The notes: a model not told the origin generated them from the letters alone. A DNA stretch of 64,000 bases from Anderseniella sp963700885 (GCA_963700885.1 CAVOZJ010000014.1:1-64000); one strand, 5' to 3'; shown: positions 1 to 7,883, counted from the stretch's first letter. Numbers and translations: made by a program.

Positions 1-2
1 AG

Positions 3-131
3 GCCCGCAACTGGCCGGAATTCATCTCGCGGCCAAAGGCGCCGCGAGCGATCCTGCGCAATGGCAGGCCGTCGAAGGCAATGCTGCCAGATTTTGCTGA
101 ACTCGATGACTTACAGGGAATGACGATTTGA
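3..131 (+). CDS. C-terminal end of an unidentified protein (cut by window edge)
   Basis: An open frame runs in from the left edge and stops at 129-131, giving about 42 residues that end in an acidic stretch and the tripeptide MTI. The composition is protein-like, and the stop overlaps the TTG that would start the next gene. That coupling suggests it was the upstream partner of the FAD-linked oxidase remnant. I do not recognise the family. It could equally be a chance open frame, since the whole left end is decayed. Confidence 0.3.
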   Translation, partial: ARNWPEFISRPKAPRAILRNGRPSKAMLPDFAELDDLQGMTI

Positions 132-567
132 CCAAGACTGACCAACTCCTTGAACGGATCGGCGATGTTCCGGGCACCACCGCCGAACGCCTGGTGCGCG
201 CCAAGAGCCGCGATTTCTTCGTACTCTCCGATCCTGAAACAGAAACTCGACCACGTCACCGCAGAGGCGGTGGTCGCACCACGCAATGAAGATGAGATTG
301 CCACGGTGCTGGCGGCGTGCTGGGCGCTCGATATGCCTGTTACGCCTCGCGGCGGCGGCACCGGCAATTATGCCCAGGCAATGCCACTTGCCGGCGGTAT
401 CGTCCTCGACATGACGGCGATGAACCGCATCATTGAGATTGGTGACGGCACAGTGCGGGTCGAACCCGGCGCGCTGATGGGGAGAATTGCAGGAGAACCT
501 GCGCGTGACGTCCAATCAGGAGTTGCGCATGCATCCCTCGACACTGGAGACTGCGACCATCGCGCGA
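128..567 (+). pseudogene. FAD-linked oxidase (glycolate oxidase GlcD-like), truncated and frameshifted
   Basis: The first ~35 codons (TTG at 128) read like the N-terminus of FAD-binding oxidases (LLERIGDVPGTTAERLV), then the frame breaks near 235. The continuation in another frame gives the FAD-binding PCMH signature: VVAPRNEDEIATVLAAC followed by VTPRGGGTGNYAQAMPL and GGIVLDMTAMNRI. A second break near 490 moves the reading frame again (NQELRMHPSTLETATI), after which homology stops abruptly. The family is normally about 450 residues, so most of the FAD domain and all of the C-terminal domain are gone. The next remnant starts within a few bases, suggesting a deletion fused the two. Confidence 0.75.
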
Positions 568-1101
568 TGCCTACCGTCGAATGGAGGAAAAGGGCGGCTG
601 GCAAAAGGAGATCACGGATGAGTTGGCCTCCTTTATCGCCGAGCAGCGCAGTTTCTTCATGGCCACGGTTTCGAGTGAAGGTGGCACCCTACATTCAGCA
701 TCGTGGCGGCCCGCGTGGATTTCTTCACGTGATCGGCCCGACAACGCTCGCCTTCGTCGACTTCAAGGGCAATCGCCAGTTCATCTCCCAGGGCAACCTT
801 GCCGATAATCCGAACGCACACCTTTTCTCATCGACTACACCCGCCGCCAGCGGATCAAGATCTGGGGTGAGGCGCGTGTTGTCGAAGACGATCCGGAGTT
901 GCTCGACAGGCTCATGCCGGGCGATTACAAGGCGCGTCCCGAGCAGGTTATTGTCTTCGAAGTTCTTGGCATGGGACGCCAACTGTCCTCAGCACATACC
1001 CGTACGGTTCGATGCCGAAGACGTCGAATCTCGCTCTGGCGGAGCGCGACGCCCGGATCGCCGAGCTTGAAGCCAGGCTCGAAAAGGTCCGGGCCGGTTG
1101 A
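563..1101 (+). pseudogene. Pyridoxamine 5'-phosphate oxidase-like flavin-binding protein, multiply frameshifted
   Basis: Pieces in two or three frames assemble into one PNPOx-like (split beta-barrel, FMN-binding) protein. They are MEEKGGWQKEITDELASFIA from 581, then PYIQHRGGPRGFLHVIG and FKGNRQFISQGNLADN, then RIKIWGEARVVEDDPELLDR, and a C-terminal coiled segment (ALAERDARIAELEARLEKV) ending at 1099-1101. Breaks lie near 691, 827 (a T run one base short), 972 and 1040. Four breaks in about 540 bases make a working protein impossible unless this stretch is badly sequenced. Relatives of this group pair an FMN barrel with a C-terminal coiled coil; the function of the intact family is uncertain. 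Confidence 0.75.
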
Positions 1102-1164
1102 GATGAAACGGCCGCACTTGCTATGAGCCGTAACCCACACACCAATTCGCGATCGGAGCGAAAG

Positions 1165-1396
1165 ATGGACAGCAACCCGTCACCTTCCCATTTGGCAACT
1201 ATGAAACACATAGCTCGCGTGCGGGAACTGCTCGGTGGATTTGCTGATCGAGATGATCAGGCGCGGCGACGTCCATGACGCCTCAAAGTTCACGGACGTC
1301 GAAACCGGCCCACTCGATGCGTGGCAGCACGTCACAGACGCTGAAGGGAAAGCTCCGTTCGGCACTGAAGCCTACAAGCGCCAGATAACCTGCTGA
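1165..1396 (+). pseudogene. DUF5662 family protein remnant
   Basis: An ATG at 1165 opens a frame (SHLATMKHIARVRELLGG). This resembles the N-terminus of DUF5662 proteins, whose typical pattern is an H-x-x-x-V-R-x-L helix followed by R-G-D-V-H-D-A-S-K-F. That second motif is present (RRGDVHDASKFTDVE), but in another frame after a break near 1242. The frame stops at 1394, well before the family's usual C-terminal histidine-rich part. The stretch 1400-1600 contains one further aborted start (ATG at 1449, 12 codons) and nothing else I recognise. It fits the decayed block at the left end. Confidence 0.6.
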
Positions 1397-1605
1397 TGTG
1401 CCCTTGGCCTGACTGGCTTATGTGAATAACGCATCAGGGAGAAGAAGATGAACTCCCCGTTCGACCTCGCCCAGGCCTGTAGATAGCTTGGCAGTGAGAG
1501 AGATTTCGTGATCTCAAGAAGTCAAATTCCACTTTGCCAAGGCAGGCCCATTGATCCAGCAGTTGGCCCGCACGACCAAGTCGTGTTGATCCGCCATTTC
1601 AAAGC

Positions 1606-2178
1606 TTAGCCTGCGTCCTGTGCATGCCGGATCAATTTTACTGCCACTCCTTTTGCCCTCGTCGCTGAGGTTGCATCGCCAGTGATGAAGGCGACTGCGG
1701 TGGCGCCCTCGTGTAGGAGATTGACCTCTTCTGCCAGGTTGTGAGGATTTGAAAGCCCGTCGGCGCGTGCAAGTTCTTCAAGAAAGGCGATGACCAGCCG
1801 CTTGTGCATGGCAGCCTCCTGGAACACCACGCTAGGCTGATCGCCGAACTCTCCAGCCGCGCTAATGAACGGGCAACCGTGGAAGTTCTCATCCTTGAAC
1901 CATGTTTCGAGAAAATCGAACGTTGACAGAAGCTTTCCTCCCTTCGGCTTGCTCGAGGCCTCTACCGTAGCCCGCATTCTCTCCCGGAAACGCGCGTCCA
2001 CCCGTTTCAACACAGCGACTATCAGCTCTTCCTTGGATTTGAAGTGTCGGTAGAGCGTGGTTTTTGCGATGCCTGCTTCTGCAATGACCAAATCGATTCC
2101 GACCGCGTGGTAGCCCAGCCTGTTGAACAGGGACGCGGCCACATCGATAAGGTGTTCGCGTTTTTCGGCACGTTTCAT
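1606..2178 (-). CDS. TetR/AcrR family transcriptional regulator
   Basis: This is a 190-residue DNA-binding repressor of the usual TetR length. Residues about 7-53 form the helix-turn-helix (LIDVAASLFNRLGYHAVGI, then IAEAGIAKTTLYRHFKSKEE with the invariant LYRHF). The rest is a variable ligand-binding/dimerisation domain. It is transcribed divergently from the cytochrome P460-like gene at 2422. The 240-base gap between them contains several matching inverted repeats, so self-regulation and control of the cytochrome gene are likely. The ligand cannot be read from the sequence. Confidence 0.88.
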   Translation of the reverse strand: MKRAEKREHLIDVAASLFNRLGYHAVGIDLVIAEAGIAKTTLYRHFKSKEELIVAVLKRVDARFRERMRATVEASSKPKGGKLLSTFDFLETWFKDENFHGCPFISAAGEFGDQPSVVFQEAAMHKRLVIAFLEELARADGLSNPHNLAEEVNLLHEGATAVAFITGDATSATRAKGVAVKLIRHAQDAG

Positions 2179-2193
2179 ATTACCTCTTAGGCG

Positions 2194-2362
2194 GACAACT
2201 CTGTCACTTTAATAATTTTATTATCGTTGTTGTGAGTTAATTTTGAACGGCATAACTTTATAAGTTATTGATTTTTCATGCTTATGTCAAGGGTGAAGTT
2301 TATGTTGACAAACGATACAGAGTTGTCTACTTAACAAAACATAAATACCGATCTGTATCGTT
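2194..2362. promoter_or_regulatory. Candidate TetR operators in divergent promoter region
   Basis: Between the tetR-type gene and the P460 gene there is an imperfect palindrome at 2307-2327 (GACAAA-N9-GTTGTC). Its right part, ACAGAGTTGTC (2317-2327), recurs exactly in inverted orientation at 2194-2204, next to the regulator start. Its centre, AACGATACAG (2311-2320), recurs exactly in inverted orientation at 2353-2362. Overlapping inverted copies flanking both promoters are what TetR-type operators look like. The region is AT-rich and otherwise non-coding. Confidence 0.5.
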
Positions 2363-2421
2363 AATCGATCGAAAGTTGCTGATCTGGTTATGCAACATTT
2401 TATAGTCCAAGGAGATATCTA

Positions 2422-3029
2422 ATGAGCATTCAGTAGACTTGCTGCGGCATGCTTTGTAAGCGCTGCGATAATCACAGCTGTTGGTGCAGGTGCCACTTCA
2501 ATGACGGCTGTCAAAGCCCAAATGGGTGCGACGTGGGGTCCGCAATGGTCAGCGGACGGCAAACTGGTGCTTCCAAAAGACTTCCATGAATGGGTGTTTC
2601 TCGGCTCACCATTGACCCCGAACGCATTAAATGACGGCATGGCGGGCTTTCCCGAATATCACAATGTCTACGTTCGACCGGAACCCCTGAAGATTTTCCG
2701 GGAAACAGGAGAGTGGCCGGATGGAACGATCATGCTGAAGGAACTGCAGCTGGTGCTTCCTGGTACCAACCCGGACGGTTCGCGGTTTGAGGCTTCCGGT
2801 CGTGGATATTTCCCCGGGGCTTTGAACGGGATCGATATTTCGGTCAAGGACAGTACACAGATTCAAAGACACCAACGGATGGGGTTTCTTCAATTTTGGT
2901 CACCATGAACCGCCTTATGCCAAAACCGCAGCCCCGGCTGCCACAGATGCCTGCGCCGCATGTCATATGGGTAATCCGGAAGGAATGGTGTTCAGCCAAT
3001 TCTACACACACATCCTGAATTCCCGCTAG
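2422..3029 (+). pseudogene. Cytochrome P460 family haem protein, frameshifted
   Basis: A good ribosome-binding site (AAGGAG) precedes ATG 2422, but the frame hits TAG after four codons. A shift there restores a signal peptide-like stretch. The body shows the P460 fold: WGPQWSADGKLVLPKDFHEW, then FLGSPLTPNALND, PEYHNVYV and EWPDGTIMLKEL. A second break near 2856 separates the C-terminus, which reads NGWGFFNFGHH and ends with the c-type haem motif CAACH and a tail stopping at 3027-3029. P460-type proteins are periplasmic haem enzymes, some acting on hydroxylamine; many homologues have unknown substrates. Two single-base indels explain everything, so this may be an intact gene with sequence errors. 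Confidence 0.75.
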
Positions 3030-3048
3030 CCCCACGCGGGATCACCCC

Positions 3049-3087
3049 GGCGCCGCACAGTCCTTCCTCCCCGCCCTGTGCGGCGCC
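3049..3087. terminator. Strong hairpin between convergent genes
   Basis: A perfect 12-bp stem (GGCGCCGCACAG at 3049-3060 against 3076-3087) with a 15-base C-rich loop lies between the ends of the P460 gene and the convergent acetyltransferase gene. There is no clear T run on either side, but position and stability fit a bidirectional transcription stop. Confidence 0.6.
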
Positions 3088-3093
3088 CCTTAA

Positions 3094-3579
3094 TCATTCT
3101 GTGTTCAGGCGATATTTCAGAAATGGCACTCCGTCGTACTCAACTTCTCCAATGAACATTGCTCCGAGTTTTGCAAGTCCCCCAAGATTTTTGCGCGACG
3201 GTGGCAAAAGGAACGTCACGAAAGAAATTCGATTATCAGCCACAGCAAATTCAATTGCCTTCCTGGTGATACTCCCACCAAAGCCAAAGAAGCGCGGTTT
3301 CAGCACCAGTCCGAAATCCCACTCGCTGCCCTCTTTCTGAAATCCGCCCCAGCCGGCATAGGTGCCGTTGCACAAGATGGCCCAATGACCCAGCCCTTCG
3401 CAGCGCCAGCGCTCCTCCTTGGCAGCAACGAATTCAGCAGCCGTGTGCTGGTCCCACCTGGGTGTAAGCAATGGCAGGTGTTTTGCGACGCGTGGATCAG
3501 ACATATGCGCGAGAATTTCTTCGATCGGAATGCGTGACAATCGCGCGAAGGTGAAAGCGTATGCAGTACTGTCTGGCAT
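3094..3579 (-). CDS. GNAT family N-acetyltransferase
   Basis: This 161-residue single-domain protein resembles the RimJ/RimL-like GNAT group, which transfers an acetyl group from acetyl-CoA to an amine. Visible cues are the N-terminal strand FTFARLSRIP, the WAILCNGTYAGWGGFQ strands, and a central EWDFGLVLKPRFFGFG segment where acetyl-CoA binding is expected. The canonical R/Q-x-x-G-x-G/A is not clean here. The C-terminus (AKLGAMFIGEVEYDGVPFL) matches the usual last beta strands. The substrate is unknown. It converges with the P460 gene and stands alone. Confidence 0.65.
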   Translation of the reverse strand: MPDSTAYAFTFARLSRIPIEEILAHMSDPRVAKHLPLLTPRWDQHTAAEFVAAKEERWRCEGLGHWAILCNGTYAGWGGFQKEGSEWDFGLVLKPRFFGFGGSITRKAIEFAVADNRISFVTFLLPPSRKNLGGLAKLGAMFIGEVEYDGVPFLKYRLNTE

Positions 3580-3650
3580 TGTGAAAGAACAACCTCACAC
3601 CATGTTGTGCAACCACCCGGCAGGCGAATGCACAGAAGGCTTCCTTGGTA

Positions 3651-4137
3651 TTAGTTCGCCTGTCGCGACGAAGTGAGCAACCGCAACATGATGGTTCGAA
3701 GCAGCTTGTTTTCTTCGTTGCTCAGCAGATTGCCAAAGCAATCCCGGATTGCCGGTTTATAGACCGACCACATCTTCTGGCGCATTTTCTCTCCCTTGCC
3801 TGGTCAGATGGGCATGCGCTCCACGGCGGTCACCATCGACTCTCAGGCGCTCGACCAGACCCGCATCTTCCATTCTGTCTATCAGTCGCGTCAGGTTGCT
3901 GCGGGCGATAACGGCGGCATCGGCCAGCTCGTGCATGCGCAGCTGCTTCTTAGGCACATTGTCCAGTGCCCAAAGCACATCATACCAGCTCAGTTCAGGC
4001 AGGTTGGACTTGGCCAGCCTTTTTTCGATCTGAACGATCAGGGCGTCATGTGCTGCGAGGAATGCCGGCCACGCAGATTTTGCGTCTTTCAGCAATGCGA
4101 GACCGGCAATTTCCGTATCGTCTGTGTTGTTCATCAT
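3651..4137 (-). pseudogene. MarR family transcriptional regulator with one frameshift near its C-terminus
   Basis: The likely start is the ATG at 4137 (MMNNTDDTEIAGLALLKDAK). The winged helix is clear: LSWYDVLWALDNVPKKQLRM, then LADAAVIARSNLTRLIDRME and DAGLVERLRVDGDRRGAHAH. After about residue 112 a run of four A in the coding strand (near 3805) throws the frame. Removing one A restores MRQKMWSVYKPAIRDCFGNL and a normal ending at 3651-3653, for 161 residues in all, the usual MarR length. It is divergent from the rhodanese gene and probably regulates it. Homopolymer slippage, by sequencing or in the cell, is the simplest cause. Confidence 0.75.
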
Positions 4138-4188
4138 CTCGCCTCTCGGTTTTGTGATTTGCCCCAAAGTGGTCGTGGTTCTATATAG

Positions 4189-4200
4189 TTGCAATTGCAA
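4189..4200. promoter_or_regulatory. Candidate MarR operator
   Basis: A perfect 12-bp palindrome, TTGCAATTGCAA, lies in the 123-base AT-rich gap between the divergent marR-type gene and the rhodanese gene. It sits about 60 bases upstream of the rhodanese start. MarR proteins bind palindromes of this size and composition. Assignment is by position only. Confidence 0.45.
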
Positions 4201-4260
4201 TGATCGCAATAGAATAATTGTTACAGCAATTATATCAAACTCAGACCACGGAGACAAGCC

Positions 4261-4602
4261 ATGCCACGATCAATTTCCCGCGCATCCCTGCAGGCAAGTC
4301 TTGCAGGCTCTGCGGCACCTCTTCTCGCTGAAGCCTTGCCGGCCAAGTATTATCTCGACGGTCACCTGCCAGGCGCTAAACATCTGCCTCTTGGCAATAT
4401 CGAACAAATCGCTCCGGAAGCATTGCCGGACAAACAGCAAGACATAATAGTGTATTGCGCGTCCTCCACCTGCCGGAATTCACACACCGCAGCGGCAGAA
4501 CTCGAAGCGCTCGGCTACGAGAATGTGCATGTCTATGAGGGCGGCAAAGCTGACTGGACGGATGCTGGTCTGCCCCTGGAAAAGGGCGCCGGTCCGGCCT
4601 GA
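4261..4602 (+). CDS. Rhodanese-like sulfurtransferase domain protein
   Basis: This is a 113-residue single rhodanese domain. The family motifs are visible: LDGHLPGAKHLPL (the G-H-x-P-G-A substrate-loop signature) near residues 38-50, the active-site cysteine loop YCASSTCRNS near 71-80, and GYENVHVYEGGKADWTDAGLPLE at the C-terminus, the usual G-G-x-x-x-W end. Such proteins carry sulfane sulfur as a persulfide on the active-site Cys. The loop has two cysteines; the first aligns with the catalytic one. It heads a co-directional group with the YHS and membrane protein genes and lies opposite a MarR regulator, consistent with a redox or sulfide response unit. Confidence 0.85.
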   Translation: MPRSISRASLQASLAGSAAPLLAEALPAKYYLDGHLPGAKHLPLGNIEQIAPEALPDKQQDIIVYCASSTCRNSHTAAAELEALGYENVHVYEGGKADWTDAGLPLEKGAGPA

Positions 4603-4730
4603 CCGACCCCGTCAATCAACCAAACCCGCCTTCCGGGACTGCGAACACATGCGGGTTGCGGATGTGTTTCGCCGTATAGGTCCAATGTTCTCGCAACCCA
4701 TCCCCAATTCAACTCAACGGAGTTTACATC

Positions 4731-5228
4731 ATGAAATCAACTACCCTTTTCGCCCTGGCTATTGCCAGTACCATTGGTTTGACCAACCCGGCATTGGCAG
4801 GCCCTGAAATAAATACCGCCCGTGGCGCTGTTCTGGTCGCAGGCAAGGTCTCGCCCGGTCTTGCAGTACACGGCTTTGACGTTGTTGCCTTCTTTACCAA
4901 ATCAAAGCCTGTGCAGGGCGACGCAAATTTCGCTGTTGTGCACAATGAAGCAACTTACAGGTTTTCCTCCGAAGCAAACCTGGACGCTTTCAAAGCTGAC
5001 CCCGCCAGATACGAACCAGCATTTGGCGGTTACTGCGCTTACGGCGTGTCAGTGGGAGCCAAGTTCGATGGTGATCCGCGCTACTGGAAAGTCATCGATG
5101 GGAAGCTTTATCTGAATCTCGATGCAAACATTCAGAAAGCCTTCCTGAAGGACATTCCCGGCGCCCTGAAGAAAGCCGAGGCAAATTGGTCAAAATTGGC
5201 CGACAAGGACCCGTCCCTGATCAACTGA
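4731..5228 (+). CDS. Exported YHS domain protein
   Basis: This 165-residue protein has a classic signal peptide (MKSTTLFALAIASTIGLTNP, cleavage after ALA near residue 23). It is followed by a YHS domain: GFDVVAFFTKSKPVQG, then YRFSSEANLDAFKADPARYEP and the FGGYCAYGVSVGAKF core. YHS domains are small metal-associated folds found in heavy-metal and copper handling proteins. The exported form with the AYGVS core is common in Proteobacteria, but its exact role is not established. A hairpin follows directly, so transcription probably attenuates here. Confidence 0.8.
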   Translation: MKSTTLFALAIASTIGLTNPALAGPEINTARGAVLVAGKVSPGLAVHGFDVVAFFTKSKPVQGDANFAVVHNEATYRFSSEANLDAFKADPARYEPAFGGYCAYGVSVGAKFDGDPRYWKVIDGKLYLNLDANIQKAFLKDIPGALKKAEANWSKLADKDPSLIN

Positions 5229-5243
5229 ACAAAATCCAAAAGT

Positions 5244-5273
5244 CCCGCGCCAAAGGTCCCCACCTGGCGCGGG
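5244..5273. terminator. Hairpin after YHS gene
   Basis: CCCGCGCCA (5244-5252) pairs perfectly with TGGCGCGGG (5265-5273) around a 12-base loop, followed by TTGTCTC. It lies between the YHS gene and the small membrane protein gene and looks like a weak rho-independent terminator or an attenuator. Confidence 0.5.
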
Positions 5274-5303
5274 TTGTCTCTCAATCGAAGGGAAAAACAC
5301 ATT

Positions 5304-5684
5304 ATGGCCATTCGTTTCGTTACAAAACAAATGCATGCCTATCTTGATTATCCTGTCGCGCTGGCGCTGATGGGCCTGCCAGGCCTGCTTGGGCTTGGCT
5401 CGACCAACCCATGGGCATACTGGCTATCGGTCGCAACCGGTTGTGCGGCCTTGTTGCTCACCATTCTCACCGACCATCAGACCGGCTTGCTGCGGATCAT
5501 TCCATATCCGGTTCATCTCGCAGTCGACTTTTGTGTAGCGATAGTCTTCATGGCGGCACCGGCCTTGCTCGGATTCACCGGCCAGGACGCATGGTTCTAT
5601 TGGATAAATGCCACGGCCGTGTTGGTTGTCGTCAGCCTGCACAAACCTGAAAGCAGCAGGAACATCAGCGCGGCAAGCATCTGA
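5304..5684 (+). CDS. Small four-helix membrane protein, SPW-repeat-like
   Basis: The 126-residue start at 5304 is chosen because a purine-rich GAAGGGA lies just upstream. The protein has about four hydrophobic helices arranged as two similar halves. Each half ends a helix with a leucine/glycine segment followed by an aromatic N-P-W or D-A-W motif (GLGSTNPWAYWLSVATG and LGFTGQDAWFYWINATA). That internal repeat resembles the SPW repeat family, but I am not certain of the assignment. It follows the YHS gene in the same direction and is probably part of the same unit. Confidence 0.6.
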   Translation: MAIRFVTKQMHAYLDYPVALALMGLPGLLGLGSTNPWAYWLSVATGCAALLLTILTDHQTGLLRIIPYPVHLAVDFCVAIVFMAAPALLGFTGQDAWFYWINATAVLVVVSLHKPESSRNISAASI

Positions 5685-5821
5685 CCGCTTTCTTCGGCAA
5701 TCAATGGTCTCTTGTTCAAAAGCAGGGGATCATCAGGTTTATTGCTGTCCGTTGTCAAAAGCTTGGGGACAACTTGCAGGCTGAGCTAAGAGAGTATCTG
5801 GCTCATCTGGTTTGTCATTCT

Positions 5822-6073
5822 ATGACGCTCGCATCTACTGTACTAGCATCCTTACCGCTGTTGTTGAGCACCGGTCCGGGTTCGGAAGCGCGGGCGTCGA
5901 TCGGCTGGGTCATCTTCGGCGGTCTAGGGCTCGCAGCGCTGTTCACGCTATTCCTGAACCCGGCTGTGTATGTGTTGATAGCAGGTCTTTCCAAAAACAG
6001 GTCGGCGGCCGGTGGTGAGCTGGAGAAGCAATTGCGAGAACTTGATCACGAGCCGCAATTCGAAAAGTCTTGA
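5822..6073 (+). pseudogene. C-terminal fragment of an RND efflux pump inner-membrane subunit
   Basis: The frame from 5822 gives 83 residues that match the very end of AcrB/MexB-type RND transporters: MTLASTVLASLPLLLSTGPG, then ARASIGWVIFGGLGLAALFT and LFLNPAVYVLIAGLSK. That is TM11-TM12 and the short cytoplasmic tail. Full RND pumps have more than 1000 residues, and the upstream DNA carries none of the rest. This is the remnant of a deletion or a recombination joint, not a functional gene. It lies directly next to another 3'-end fragment at 6192. Confidence 0.8.
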
Positions 6074-6191
6074 ACGAATATTTGTACCGCACTCGCAGTC
6101 AAAGCAGCCCGGGTTCTTCGAATTGGACCTGCTGGATCGGGCGAACTACACATATTCATGCACCGGGCAATGACGAAATCATCTTCCTGAT

Positions 6192-6278
6192 CTATGTCAG
6201 ATAATTTGTGAAGAAGTCCATGGTCCTGCTCCAGGCAAGTTCTGCAGTTTCCTTGTGATAGCGTGGTGTCGAATCACT
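6192..6278 (-). pseudogene. Orphan 3'-end fragment of a dienelactone hydrolase gene
   Basis: Read on the minus strand, this stretch encodes SDSTPRYHKETAELAWSR and the last residues NYLT before a stop at 6192-6194. It closely matches the C-terminus of the complete dienelactone hydrolase in this window (23329-24216), which ends NDSTPRYDKEAAELAWSR and KYLT. The DNA is also visibly similar (shared blocks such as TGGTCCTGCTCCAGGC). Only about 28 codons remain. From here to 6440 I see no further coding sequence. Confidence 0.7.
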
Positions 6279-6447
6279 TCCAGCGCTGGACAGGAGAGAC
6301 GCCCGCAACCTGGTCAGCAAGGTGCAGATATGGCCGCAGCAACCACCACCCGCGGGTCCGTCTGTGATGCCGCCAGCAAAACACTAAATTGAGGCGGTTA
6401 CAGCGAGGCAAGGATGACTATTGACATTGACAAGCCGTTTATAGTTG

Positions 6448-6484
6448 TATCAATATATAAAACGGTATTTCAATATGCAAAACA
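6448..6484. promoter_or_regulatory. Two direct repeats upstream of the TRAP/hydantoinase operon
   Basis: TATCAATATATAAAACG (6448-6464) and TTTCAATATGCAAAACA (6468-6484) match at 13 of 17 positions and are exactly 20 bases apart, two helical turns. They sit just ahead of the ribosome-binding site of dctP. The operon-encoded IclR regulator is the obvious candidate to bind here; IclR members often bind tandem sites overlapping promoters. Confidence 0.4.
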
Positions 6485-6501
6485 ACTTGGGAGGATACGA
6501 T

Positions 6502-7482
6502 ATGCGCTTATCTCTACTGATTGCAGCCGTTGCCCTGGCCGCCTCGACACTTTCGACCATGGCCCAGGAGCGGGTCATAAAATTTGGGCATGCAGCTTCG
6601 TCAAAACATATTTTCCAGCAGGGCATGGAAATTTTTGCTGAAAAGGTAGCCGACAAGACCGGAGGCAAGATCAAGATTGAAGTTCTGGGTGACCGGCAGC
6701 TTGGCGATGACAAGGCGTTGCTGGAAGGCCTGCAGATCGGCACCATTGAAGGTGCGCTGGTTTCCGCACCGACCCTGCCACTGGTTGTAGGCCTGGCATC
6801 ATTCGACGCGCTGCAACTGCCGTTTGTTTCGCCATCGTATGAAAAGGTGGCCGAGGTGCTGGGCTCCGATCTGGGAGATGAGTTGCTCGCAACCCTCGAC
6901 GAAAAGTCAATGAAAGGTGTCGGCTTTATCGAGGCCGGCCAGCGTCACTTCCTGTCAAGGGGCGATGGCGTCAAAACCATTGCGGACTTTGCCGGCAAGA
7001 AGACCCGTATCGTTCCGATTCCGCTGCACAAGGCAACCTGGGAAGCTGTCGGTGTAAATCCGATCGGCATGGCCTACGGCGAAGTCTATTCCGCCCTGGA
7101 GACCGGCACCATCGACGCAGTCGAAATCAACCTGTCCTCGATCCAGTCCGAGAGCCTCTACGAGTCGGCCAAGAAAGTCACCCTTACCGGCCACTACTTC
7201 TGGCCGGGCGTAATAATATTCTCAGGGGCAACCTGGGGTTCATTCGATGATGAGACAAAGACTGCAATCGCTGCCGCAGGCAAGGAAGCTACAGCCGAAG
7301 CGTACGCGCTCGCTGCGTCCCAGGAAGCAGATACCGTCAAGTTCCTTGAAGGCAAGGATGTCGAGATCAGCAAACTTGAAGACCTTTCGGAGATGAAGGC
7401 GAAAACCGCTCCAGTGGTCGAAACATGGGTCGCCAAGGCGCCCCTTATTGCAAAGATCACGTCCGCGCTGCAGGAAGACTGA
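6502..7482 (+). CDS. dctP: TRAP transporter substrate-binding protein (DctP family)
   Basis: The start at 6502 follows a strong GGGAGG site. Residues 1-21 are a signal peptide ending at MAQ. The body is a typical DctP (326 residues): KFGHAASSKHIFQQGMEIFA, then GGKIKIEVLGDRQLGDDKAL and LQIGTIEGALVSAPTL. The region GVNPIGMAYGEVYSALETGT-IDAVE is where the conserved Arg/Asn carboxylate contacts and the E-V-Y-x-A-L-x-x-G-x-I-D signature lie. It delivers an organic acid to the DctQM permease. The genes downstream suggest the ligand is a cyclic amide, hydantoin-type or carboxylated derivative. Confidence 0.9.
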   Translation: MRLSLLIAAVALAASTLSTMAQERVIKFGHAASSKHIFQQGMEIFAEKVADKTGGKIKIEVLGDRQLGDDKALLEGLQIGTIEGALVSAPTLPLVVGLASFDALQLPFVSPSYEKVAEVLGSDLGDELLATLDEKSMKGVGFIEAGQRHFLSRGDGVKTIADFAGKKTRIVPIPLHKATWEAVGVNPIGMAYGEVYSALETGTIDAVEINLSSIQSESLYESAKKVTLTGHYFWPGVIIFSGATWGSFDDETKTAIAAAGKEATAEAYALAASQEADTVKFLEGKDVEISKLEDLSEMKAKTAPVVETWVAKAPLIAKITSALQED

Positions 7483-7483
7483 G

Positions 7484-7855
7484 ATGTCCGGCAAGGTAAA
7501 CGTCTACAGGTGGGATACACTTCCCAAGGAGGTGGTGCGGCCTGGAGTTTCCAGAACAGCCTTCCGGGGAGACAATGCCCTGATGGTGATGAACTGGCTT
7601 GAGCCGGGCATGGAGAAGAAACCTCATTCCCACCCCTTTGAGCAACTGGCCTATGTTGTCTCCGGAAGGATCAGGTTTGAGATAGGTGATGATGTGGTGG
7701 AGGCAGGAGCTGGTGAAGTGGTCAGAATTCCACCGGATGTCGTTCACTGTGGTGAGGCACTGGGAGACGAGGTAGCTCTCAATCTCGATGTGTTCGCGCC
7801 AGTCCGCGACGATTACAGACATCTCACCGAGTACCAGGAATCCGACTTCAGATAG
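7484..7855 (+). CDS. Cupin domain protein
   Basis: This is a 123-residue single cupin, starting one base after the dctP stop. The two cupin motifs are present: H-S-H-P-F-E-Q-L-A-Y-V-V-S-G around residue 45 (metal ligands His, His, Glu/Gln) and RIPPDVVHCGEALGDEV near residue 85 (last His ligand). It may be a small metal-dependent isomerase, lyase or sensor for the compound imported by the TRAP system. Its place inside the operon, between the binding protein and the permease genes, argues for a role with the substrate. Confidence 0.8.
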   Translation: MSGKVNVYRWDTLPKEVVRPGVSRTAFRGDNALMVMNWLEPGMEKKPHSHPFEQLAYVVSGRIRFEIGDDVVEAGAGEVVRIPPDVVHCGEALGDEVALNLDVFAPVRDDYRHLTEYQESDFR

Positions 7856-7883
7856 GACCTGAAGCGGCGACGGGAAGTTGAGT

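Noticed and set aside
5822..6440. Insertion sequence or integration site explaining the fragments
   Set aside because: I found no transposase, terminal inverted repeats, target duplication or tRNA gene end around the two remnants.
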